12,009 bases of DNA from Desulfobacterales bacterium. Lineage in GTDB: Bacteria > Desulfobacterota > Desulfobacteria > Desulfobacterales > C00003106. The notes under the pieces were generated by a model that did no database searches, was not told where the DNA came from, and saw only the letters and a program-made list of their open reading frames with translations. Position numbers and translations under genes: made by a program. Location: positions 1-12,009 of the forward strand of contig DAOVGD010000196.1 in NCBI GenBank assembly GCA_030672555.1, read 5' to 3'. This document shows positions 5,582 to 11,680 of the stretch, piece after piece. Each line of letters starts with the position of its first letter. The stretch's first letter is position 1.

Positions 5582-7143
5582 CAGAACGAAGACATATTAC
5601 AGGCGCATATATTGTTGGATGGGTCTTGTGGGGAAGCCTCCTGCTGCCCCGGATTCAGAACGTCTTCAAGCATAGTGGTACGCGTTGGATATATATATTG
5701 CTCTTTGCTTTTCTTCTGTCATACTTATTGACCCCGCTCATTCGTAGACTTGCCACGCACTTTTCCATCCTCGATCAACCATCCGGGCGAAAGGTACATA
5801 AAGACCCTATTCCCCTTCTCGGCGGAGTATCGATCTACATAGCTTTTACCACTTCTATTTTGGCAAACAATATGCTCGATCAAGAAGTTCTTGTTATTTT
5901 GATTGCATCAACGGGAGTTATGTTGATCAGTTTGGTAGATGATATTCGGTCCCTTTCTGCCACGCTAAAATTGGTCGCTCAATTAGCGGCAACCGTATTA
6001 GTTTTCTGGTCGGGTATTCGTATAAATATTTTCCCTCCAACTGTAATTGGCGAGGTCGCCAACCTCTTGTTAAGTTTTATGTGGGTAGTCGGTGTTACCA
6101 ATGCCATGAATTTTATCGACGGCACAGACGGCCTGGCTACAGGCTTGGGAATGGTTGTCTCACTATTTCTTGGCATTGTGGCATTTCAGACGGATCAGGT
6201 GTTTCTCGGATGGTTTGCTATTGCGATGATGGGAAGTTGTCTTGGGTTCCTTCCATATAATTTCCGGCGTTCAAAGCCTGCAAGCATCTTTCTGGGCGAT
6301 ACAGGAAGCACCTTTATCGGATTTACATTGGCCTGCCTGGCAATAAAGGGGGACTGGGCTGAAAACGATCCTATAGCTTCGATATGTGCTCCGATCATGA
6401 TTTTTGGGGTACTTATTTTTGATATGACACATACCACTATTACAAGGATCTTTAGTGGAAAGGTGCGAAGTTTTCATGACTGGGTCTCCTATGTGGGGAA
6501 GGACCATATTCATCATCGCATGTACAGACTTTTTCAGAGCAATAAAAAAACAGTTGGCCTAATTCTTGCGATGAGTGCTTGTTTAGGAATAAGTGCGGTT
6601 GTATTGCGAAATGCCCGCACCATTGACGGTATCCTTATTGTACTTCAAGGGATTATCGCTTTTATTATTTTTTCGGTGATAGATTATCAGCAAGAAAAAA
6701 CAAGGATAGAGTTTGAAATGGATAGGCCCTGGTTTCGGATACAGGAACTTTTCGATGTGGCTGTCGGTCTTCCTGGCACAGATGTACATTTTGATGGAGT
6801 TATCATCGACATAAGTGCGACCGGAGCAAAAGTCCTTACCCATCCGACTTCGTATGCAATGGAGGTTGGAACCGATGTGTTGTTAGCGTCGAGAGAACTT
6901 GACGAAGCAGAATTGCCCAGGCCAAAGGGGCAGGTCGTGCGAAAAAGAAAAGTGATGCTCAATGACGATACCGAGAAATACATAGAATTCGGGATACAAT
7001 TTACAGACTTTGGAAGTGAGAATATTCTAAAATTAGTAGAGTATCTTTATAAAAAACAGATTGAAAAGAGGCGGGAAAAGTTCTCAGTATCTGTCAGGCC
7101 CCTCCAAGATGTGGATGTGGGGCAGCTGACCGCTGACGGTTGA
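5578..7143 (+). CDS. WecA/MraY-type polyprenyl-phosphate glycosyl-1-phosphate transferase fused to a C-terminal PilZ domain
   Basis: A 521-residue membrane protein. Residues about 36-370 are a multi-pass transferase of the MraY/WecA/TagO family, moving a sugar-1-phosphate from a UDP-sugar to undecaprenyl phosphate to start a lipid-linked glycan. Visible motifs are GRKVHKDPIPLLGG (70-83), the Mg-binding VDD (120-122), NAMNFIDGTDGL (175-186), FLGDTGS (238-244) and the HIHHR loop (310-314). After the last helix (about 351-368) comes a soluble PilZ domain, about 380-495. It has RxxxR at R383-R387 (RPWFR) and DxSxxG at D411-G416 (DISATG), both canonical for c-di-GMP binding. The usual family length is about 320-380, so the extra 150 residues are a true fusion in one uninterrupted frame. 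The ATG at 5578 overlaps the aminotransferase stop by 4 nt (ATGA). Confidence 0.93.
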   Translation: MTERRHITGAYIVGWVLWGSLLLPRIQNVFKHSGTRWIYILLFAFLLSYLLTPLIRRLATHFSILDQPSGRKVHKDPIPLLGGVSIYIAFTTSILANNMLDQEVLVILIASTGVMLISLVDDIRSLSATLKLVAQLAATVLVFWSGIRINIFPPTVIGEVANLLLSFMWVVGVTNAMNFIDGTDGLATGLGMVVSLFLGIVAFQTDQVFLGWFAIAMMGSCLGFLPYNFRRSKPASIFLGDTGSTFIGFTLACLAIKGDWAENDPIASICAPIMIFGVLIFDMTHTTITRIFSGKVRSFHDWVSYVGKDHIHHRMYRLFQSNKKTVGLILAMSACLGISAVVLRNARTIDGILIVLQGIIAFIIFSVIDYQQEKTRIEFEMDRPWFRIQELFDVAVGLPGTDVHFDGVIIDISATGAKVLTHPTSYAMEVGTDVLLASRELDEAELPRPKGQVVRKRKVMLNDDTEKYIEFGIQFTDFGSENILKLVEYLYKKQIEKRREKFSVSVRPLQDVDVGQLTADG

Positions 7144-7162
7144 GCCCTTAAAGGCGAGTTAA

Positions 7163-7960
7163 ATGTATTGTGAGTATTGGAAACTGAAAATACCACCATT
7201 TGAAAACGTTCCAAATCCCAGGTTCGTTTTTTATTCGCCTAATCATGACGAATCCTTGATGCGTCTTTTTTATACGGTAAAAGGGAGAAAAGGGGCATGT
7301 ATGCTCACCGGTGAAGTGGGCTGCGGCAAGACCACGATCAGCAACGTATTTAAAGAAAAACTGCAAAATGGGAAATTTAACATCGGAATGATTACCAATC
7401 CAAGTCTGAGCAGCATAGAGCTACTACAAGAGATTCTATATCAGCTCGGTTCTGATGTGCATTATAGCACCAAACTTCAATTAATACATGCTTTGCATGA
7501 TAAGGTGATGGAAAACCTTAAGGTCGGCAAAGAAACTATTGTGATCATTGATGAAGCACATCTTATAAAGGAAGAAGAGACATACGAGGAATTGAGGCTG
7601 TTGTTAAACCTGCAAGATAATGACAGATTTTTGCTCACGCTTATCCTTGTAGGACAACCTGAGCTGAAAGAATTGATCGAAAAAATTCCTCAGTTTGAAC
7701 AACGCATCCCGATTAAATATCATTTGCGGCCTCTTAATTTTATAGATACGTTTAAGTATATACAATTTCGATTAAAAAAAGCGGGCATTAGTAAAAATAT
7801 TTTTACGGGAGACGCGGCAAAGAGGATATACGAATATTCCGGTGGTATCCCGCGAAAAATCAATAACATTTGTGACATGAGCTTATTGGCCGGCTTTATT
7901 GATCAGGCCCGCGTAATTGATAAGACGATTATCACGAAAGTGATAGAGGACGAAGGCTGA
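7163..7960 (+). CDS. ExeA/GspA-type AAA ATPase of exopolysaccharide/secretion clusters
   Basis: A 265-residue ATPase of the ExeA family, starting with the typical MYCEYWKLKIPPFENVP N-terminus. Walker A is GEVGCGKTT (50-58), Walker B is IVIIDEAH (126-133), and the sensor-like VGQPEL is at 163-168. An arginine-finger-like QR lies at 180-181 and the GGIPRKIN sensor-2 region at 227-234. It is similar to the ATPases in PEP-CTERM/exosortase-associated polysaccharide loci, which are thought to assist envelope transport or assembly, though no exosortase is seen here. It lacks the transmembrane and peptidoglycan-binding C-terminal extension of full ExeA and is therefore a short cytoplasmic form. The ATG at 7163 has AAGGCGAG upstream and lies 19 nt after the transferase stop. 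Confidence 0.92.
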   Translation: MYCEYWKLKIPPFENVPNPRFVFYSPNHDESLMRLFYTVKGRKGACMLTGEVGCGKTTISNVFKEKLQNGKFNIGMITNPSLSSIELLQEILYQLGSDVHYSTKLQLIHALHDKVMENLKVGKETIVIIDEAHLIKEEETYEELRLLLNLQDNDRFLLTLILVGQPELKELIEKIPQFEQRIPIKYHLRPLNFIDTFKYIQFRLKKAGISKNIFTGDAAKRIYEYSGGIPRKINNICDMSLLAGFIDQARVIDKTIITKVIEDEG

Positions 7961-7964
7961 GAAT

Positions 7965-9023
7965 ATGGTCCGTTTGGCCGAGGTGATAAGAAAATCTAAT
8001 AAGAAGAAGATCAGCAAAAAGAGCGAGCACATCCGTGTCGAGGACGTGGGGACGCTCAAAAGCCTTGACGGGGATCGTGAAAAGGCGACAACAGACAAAA
8101 AAAGAGTGACAACCGGCATAACCGTATCACCTGAAAATCTTTACGAAGGCCTTGTCAATTTTATGAAAGGGGTAGGTGATAGAGTAAAAAAGAGAGAACG
8201 ATTCGATATCCAAAAGGGATCTAAGTTTATTAATGTTATTGTGAGTTATCCAAAAAGTATATTGGATGACTTGCACCGACTTACCCTTCTTTCTGCGGGA
8301 AACAAAGAAGCTTCTTTAGCTACTCATGCTGCAAACGTGTCGATAAATGCGATAATAATGGGAGATGGTTTTGGATATCCAAGGGCAAAACAGATAGAAT
8401 TGGGCACAGCCGCGCTCTTTCATGACATAGGGATGTATAGAGTGCCGGATACTATTATCAAGAAAAAAGGGCGCTTAACTCCTTCAGAGATGAAAGTTAT
8501 AAGAAAACATCCCGAGGTTACTTACAATGAACTGTTAAAGTATGGTGAGCAATACCATTGGCTCGCTGAGGTTGTTTACCAAGAACACGAAAGAGTGGAT
8601 GGAAGTGGGTATCCGAGGGGATTAAAAGACGATCAGATTCATGAATATGCCAGTATTATAGGTATCCTGGATATTTATGACGCTTTGATTCACAACCGAC
8701 CTCAGAGGGGTGGACTGTCGCCCGCCTATGCCATGAAAGAGATCATCGGGAGCAGCAAGGGGCTTTTCCCTGCGTCGATTATAAAACATTTGTTAGGCCA
8801 ATTATCGATCTTTCCGGTGAAAAGTTATGTCAAGTTGAACAATGATTCTGTAGGGATGGTTGTTAAAACCAATTCATTGTGGCCGTTGAAGCCCGCCATC
8901 AGTCTTATTTATGATGCACAGGGAAAGAGGGTAAGAGATGGCAGGGTATTAGATTTGGCCGAAAATCCTCTTTTATATATAAAGGATATTATTAGGGAGG
9001 AAGATATCCCTGATTTTTCCTGA
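7965..9023 (+). CDS. HD-GYP domain protein, c-di-GMP phosphodiesterase-like with altered active-site residues
   Basis: A 352-residue protein. Residues 1-90 are Lys/Arg-rich and low complexity at first, with no receiver or membrane segment. Residues about 105-290 form the HD-GYP domain: H121, H153-D154 (LFHDIGM), H182 (RKHP), H208 (QEHE), DGSGYP at 212-217 and D236. A short beta-rich tail (295-330) of the type common after HD-GYP follows. HD-GYP enzymes degrade c-di-GMP to pGpG or GMP. Two usual residues differ: the Lys of HDxGK is Met157, and the first His of the HHE motif is Glu207. Catalysis may thus be altered or lost, leaving a sensor role. The ATG at 7965 lies 4 nt after the ATPase stop, inside the polysaccharide operon, so it probably tunes local c-di-GMP sensed by the PilZ domains. 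Confidence 0.9.
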   Translation: MVRLAEVIRKSNKKKISKKSEHIRVEDVGTLKSLDGDREKATTDKKRVTTGITVSPENLYEGLVNFMKGVGDRVKKRERFDIQKGSKFINVIVSYPKSILDDLHRLTLLSAGNKEASLATHAANVSINAIIMGDGFGYPRAKQIELGTAALFHDIGMYRVPDTIIKKKGRLTPSEMKVIRKHPEVTYNELLKYGEQYHWLAEVVYQEHERVDGSGYPRGLKDDQIHEYASIIGILDIYDALIHNRPQRGGLSPAYAMKEIIGSSKGLFPASIIKHLLGQLSIFPVKSYVKLNNDSVGMVVKTNSLWPLKPAISLIYDAQGKRVRDGRVLDLAENPLLYIKDIIREEDIPDFS

Positions 9024-9037
9024 ATTGAGGTGATAAC

Positions 9038-9325
9038 ATGGATTCGAACACAATTTATACAAAGAGTGATTCCATAGTTTCCAGGAAAATAGCCGATGAG
9101 GTGATTCTGGTTCCTATCAGGCAGGATGTCGGTGACCTGGAAAGCATTTACACCCTGAATGAGGTGGCAGCCCGTATTTGGGAACTCGTAGACGGCAAGA
9201 GCACGGTAAAAGAGATAAGGGATGTTATCGTTAGTGAGTATGAAGTACCTCCCATTGAAGTCGAGAAAGATATAATGGGGTGTTTGCATGAACTGGAATC
9301 AGTAAAAGCGGTTACAGAAGGTTAG
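9038..9325 (+). CDS. PqqD-like RiPP recognition element protein
   Basis: A 95-residue PqqD-family protein, predicted to bind the leader of a precursor peptide and present it to the radical SAM enzyme encoded next. Visible family features are the beta-strand segment EVILVPI, the YTLNEVAARIWELVDG core (residues 38-53) and the winged-helix part STVKEIRDVIVSEYEV (55-70). The C-terminal VEKDIMGCLHELES helix (75-88) also fits. The ATG at 9038 has a strong GAGGTGAT ribosome site and is 14 nt after the HD-GYP stop. It lies 3 nt before the radical SAM gene, so the two should be made together. The protein is a stand-alone RRE (recognition domain), not fused to the enzyme. Confidence 0.93.
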   Translation: MDSNTIYTKSDSIVSRKIADEVILVPIRQDVGDLESIYTLNEVAARIWELVDGKSTVKEIRDVIVSEYEVPPIEVEKDIMGCLHELESVKAVTEG

Positions 9326-9328
9326 GCT

Positions 9329-10414
9329 ATGGCATGCTCTCTCATACCTGAAATACCATACCGGAAATTTAGTGAGCGATTTCATGACAAGGCTGTGGCG
9401 GCGAGAGTTCCGATTAATGGCACCCTTGAGATGACCTATAGGTGTAATTTAAACTGCGTTCACTGTTACTGTAACCTTCCAGTAAATGACTCACATGCGT
9501 GCTCGCAAGAACTGAGCACACAAGAGACCCTGGATGTTATTGACCAGATTGCGGACAAGGGGTGTCTGTGGCTCCTGGTTACCGGGGGGGAGTGTCTTGT
9601 CCGGAAAGATTTTTTCGATATCTGGACCTATGCGAAAAAAAGAGGATTGTTGCTTACCCTTTTTACGAATGGAACACTTATAACTCCTGATATTGCTGAT
9701 TTCCTCATGGAATGGCCACCGTTTTCTGTGGAGATCTCGTTCTATGGAGCCAGTAAAGAGACATGCGAATCAGTTACCAGGATGCCGGGATCATACGCCC
9801 GATGTCAGAGAGGAATAGAACTCCTTCTGGATAGAAATATTCCGCTGAAACTCAAGACCATGGTGTTGACCCTCAACAAGCATGAACTCGAAGATATGAA
9901 ACAATATGCTCAAGAGCTTGGGATTGAATTCAGATTTGATGCCATGATTAATTCCAGACTGGACTGTGGAAAGGACCCATGTCAATTCAGGATTGACCCA
10001 AGCGATGTGGTGCGGCTCGACATGGAAGATGAAAAGCGGTTGAAGGTGTGGAAGGAGTTTTGTCAAAAATTTTTAGGATCTGACAAAACAGATGAACTGT
10101 TTGTCTGTAGTGCGGGCGTCACTACTTTCAATATCAATCCCTTTGGCTGGTTGCAGGTATGCGGCATGGTGACAGAGCCGCATTGGGATTTAAGAAAGGG
10201 ATCCTTTTCAGAAGGATGGGAGAAACTGATTCCACAAGTGCGGCAGCAGAAGCCGACGGATGCATACATATGTAGTGATTGTGAGCTTTATTCTTTATGC
10301 GGTCAATGCCCGGGATGGGCGATGACGGAAAACAATAACAGAGAGTCGCCCGTGGAGTATCTATGCCGGATAACACACGAGCGCGCAAAGGCCTTGGGGA
10401 TAGGAGAGGGATAA
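9329..10414 (+). CDS. Radical SAM/SPASM peptide-modifying enzyme
   Basis: A 361-residue radical SAM enzyme with a C-terminal SPASM domain. The SAM cluster ligands are C39, C43 and C46 (CNLNCVHC, CxxxCxxC), followed by the SAM-contact TGGE at 85-88. The SPASM cysteines C260, C278, C315, C318, C324, C327 and C346 give the order C..C..CX2CX5CX2C..C, enough for two auxiliary iron-sulfur clusters. The last spacing is CX2C rather than the frequent CX3C. Such enzymes install C-C, C-S or related cross-links in ribosomal peptides. The substrate here should be the 55-residue peptide encoded 4 nt downstream, which carries three Cys. Thioether formation is a possibility, but the chemistry cannot be read from sequence. 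The ATG at 9329 lies 3 nt after the PqqD stop. The enzyme should need anaerobic conditions, fitting the organism guess. Confidence 0.94.
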   Translation: MACSLIPEIPYRKFSERFHDKAVAARVPINGTLEMTYRCNLNCVHCYCNLPVNDSHACSQELSTQETLDVIDQIADKGCLWLLVTGGECLVRKDFFDIWTYAKKRGLLLTLFTNGTLITPDIADFLMEWPPFSVEISFYGASKETCESVTRMPGSYARCQRGIELLLDRNIPLKLKTMVLTLNKHELEDMKQYAQELGIEFRFDAMINSRLDCGKDPCQFRIDPSDVVRLDMEDEKRLKVWKEFCQKFLGSDKTDELFVCSAGVTTFNINPFGWLQVCGMVTEPHWDLRKGSFSEGWEKLIPQVRQQKPTDAYICSDCELYSLCGQCPGWAMTENNNRESPVEYLCRITHERAKALGIGEG

Positions 10415-10418
10415 CGTG

Positions 10419-10586
10419 ATGAGCTTAAAGAAAAAAGAATACAGGAAACCAGAAATTCGAAAGGTGCGTTTGGCTCCGGAAGAGGCAGTGCTGGCGGCAT
10501 GCAAGACTGCAGGAACGCTGAGGAGACAGGGGAGTAAGTGCGATAACCTGCAGGGGGCCTGCATCAATAAGTTCCAGGGATCGTGA
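10419..10586 (+). CDS. Small Cys-containing RiPP precursor peptide (55 residues), substrate of the cassette
   Basis: A 55-residue gene between the radical SAM and kinase-like genes. The ATG at 10419 is preceded by a strong GGAGAGGG ribosome site at 10403-10410 with a spacing of 8. A GTG at 10416 directly before it is less likely. The N-terminal part is basic and leader-like (KKKEYRKPEIRKVRL, residues 4-18), then PEEAVLAACK (20-29). A putative core from about 28 to 55 holds Cys at 28, 41 and 48 (spacings CX12C and CX6C) and ends in FQGS, with Ser as the last residue. I recall KPEI..PEEAVL..CK-type leaders from precursor peptides beside PqqD/radical SAM genes, but cannot search. It overlaps the next gene by 4 nt. 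LAAC resembles a lipobox, but there is no hydrophobic signal, so a lipoprotein is unlikely. Confidence 0.88.
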   Translation: MSLKKKEYRKPEIRKVRLAPEEAVLAACKTAGTLRRQGSKCDNLQGACINKFQGS

Positions 10587-11440
10587 GACATAGGATGACA
10601 TCAGATCTCAGATTTAATATCGGGGGCTTCACTATGTCTGTGAAGTTTCCTGATAACTGCGGGGAGGTTACATTTCCTCCCCCGTATACGCACTTCGCGT
10701 CTGAGAGAGAACCTGACGTCTCTCTGCGGGTTCAGCCCGGCCCATTCCCTTATGGCGGGGACAGGGAAAAGATATTTGATTGCCGGCCCAATTGGAGTCT
10801 TTATCGCAGCAGCGGGAAATATATTTTAAAGACGATGTTTCAGGAGGCGTTATTTGAACCTGATTTTCGTTCCGCAGACCTTTACACCCTAAGTGAACGA
10901 GACGATTCTTTAAGTCCCAAATTCTTTGTTTATCCATTGCATGAAATTTTAATGATCAACCTCCTGTGCAAAGACGGGGGTGTCCTCCTTCATGCCTGTG
11001 GGATTATAGACAGGGGAGAGGGGATTCTCTTTTGTGGGATGTCAGGAGGAGGGAAAAGCACGTTAGCCAATATATGGAAGGATGAAAAAGGGGTTGTTGT
11101 CCTGAGTGACGATAGGATTATCGTTCGCGGAATTGATGGGAATTTGATGGCCTTTGGCACCCCCTGGCATGGTGAGGCAGGGCACTGTTCACACGAAAGG
11201 ATCCGATTGCGCAAGATATTTTTTATCGAGCACGCGGAAAAGAATTGGGTGAAAAAAATATCACGGACCGAAAGAGTGTCGAATTTGTTGACACGATCTT
11301 TTCCGCCACTATGGGATAAAGAAGGTATGGCACGCACGTTGGAATTTGTTGATACATTGTCGCAACATATTCCGTGCTACGCTTTGGGAGTTGTGCCTGA
11401 TCATAGGATTATCGAATTTGTGCGAAATGTGAAGGGGTAG
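10583..11440 (+). CDS. HPr-kinase-like P-loop protein of the RiPP cassette
   Basis: A 285-residue protein resembling the HPr kinase C-terminal fold found in several RiPP clusters. Walker A is GMSGGGKST (152-160). The Walker B-like SDD is at 175-177 (VVLSDDRIIV). LLHACG at 135-140 contains the conserved His, and TPWHGE at 193-198 is a HprK-like loop. The N-terminal 130 residues are beta-rich and not assigned. HprK-like enzymes in lasso clusters (ThcoK/PadeK type) phosphorylate the C-terminal Ser of the precursor, and this precursor also ends in Ser; the parallel is an inference. It is also similar in role to the ScmC-type proteins of the SynChlorMet cassettes, from memory. The GTG at 10583 overlaps the precursor stop by 4 nt. 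An ATG at 10595 is an alternative start. Confidence 0.88.
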   Translation: MRHRMTSDLRFNIGGFTMSVKFPDNCGEVTFPPPYTHFASEREPDVSLRVQPGPFPYGGDREKIFDCRPNWSLYRSSGKYILKTMFQEALFEPDFRSADLYTLSERDDSLSPKFFVYPLHEILMINLLCKDGGVLLHACGIIDRGEGILFCGMSGGGKSTLANIWKDEKGVVVLSDDRIIVRGIDGNLMAFGTPWHGEAGHCSHERIRLRKIFFIEHAEKNWVKKISRTERVSNLLTRSFPPLWDKEGMARTLEFVDTLSQHIPCYALGVVPDHRIIEFVRNVKG

Positions 11441-11467
11441 AGAGCGTTACACACCCCGTCCGCTCCC

Positions 11468-11573
11468 GCCCGCCTCGCCTGAGCGAGAGCGATGGCGGGC
11501 AGGTCGCGTCCACCCCTCTCAAGACCTGCCCGCTTGTGCCCTGTCCGCTTCGCTCCGTTGCATCAGGGCGGAC
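11468..11573. repeat. Nested GC-rich inverted repeats, possibly a dispersed intergenic element
   Basis: GCGGGCAGGTC at 11495-11505 pairs perfectly with GACCTGCCCGC at 11523-11533. A competing stem GCCCGCC (11468-11474) pairs with GGCGGGC (11494-11500), with a small TCGC..GCGA stem in its loop. Downstream, GCCCTG (11538-11543) can pair with CAGGGC (11564-11569), or alternatively GTCCGC (11543-11548) with GCGGAC (11568-11573). Mutually exclusive folds of this type are common in repeat-derived elements. Confidence 0.55.
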
Positions 11574-11604
11574 CTTGCATGGCAGGCGGGGGGGAATTTC
11601 AAGT

Positions 11605-11667
11605 CCCCTCTAACAAGAGGGGATTCAGGGGTGTGTCCCTCTAATAAGAGGGGATTTAGGGGTGTGT
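11605..11667 (+). repeat. Two 30-nt direct repeats, each carrying a small hairpin
   Basis: Copy 1 is at 11607-11636 and copy 2 at 11638-11667, with 28 of 30 bases identical and a period of 31. Each contains a perfect stem with a 6-nt loop: CCCCTC (11605-11610) with GAGGGG (11617-11622), and CCCTC (11637-11641) with GAGGG (11648-11652). Each copy ends in AGGGGTGTGT. I recall similar CCCCTCTAA(C/T)AAGAGGGG elements dispersed in environmental bacterial genomes. Copy 2 ends only 13 nt before the peptidase ATG, so it would lie in that gene's leader. Confidence 0.7.
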
Positions 11668-11680
11668 TTTTCAAGTGGGT

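Larger units (their letters stand above)
11441..11680. other. 240-nt intergenic gap, GC-rich and built of palindromes and direct repeats
   Basis: I see no gene here. The first 160 nt are very GC-rich compared with the surrounding AT-leaning coding sequence and consist of nested inverted repeats (separate entry). They are followed by a 30-nt direct repeat pair with internal hairpins (separate entry). It separates the kinase-like gene from the peptidase gene and breaks the otherwise near-zero spacing of the operon. The stems may act as a 3' stabiliser or terminator, but no clean stem plus T-run is present. Confidence 0.65.

Noticed and set aside
9583..9589. Run of seven G within the radical SAM gene as a phase-variation tract
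   Set aside because: It encodes the conserved Gly-Gly of the TGGE motif, the frame is intact, and seven G alone is weak evidence for slippage control.
10494..10505. Lipobox-like LAAC in the small peptide, suggesting a lipoprotein
   Set aside because: The preceding residues are charged and there is no hydrophobic signal segment. Context favours a RiPP precursor.
9791..10591. Several minus-strand ORFs opposite the radical SAM and precursor genes
   Set aside because: They are antisense to well-supported genes, have no recognisable motif, and overlap each other in different frames.
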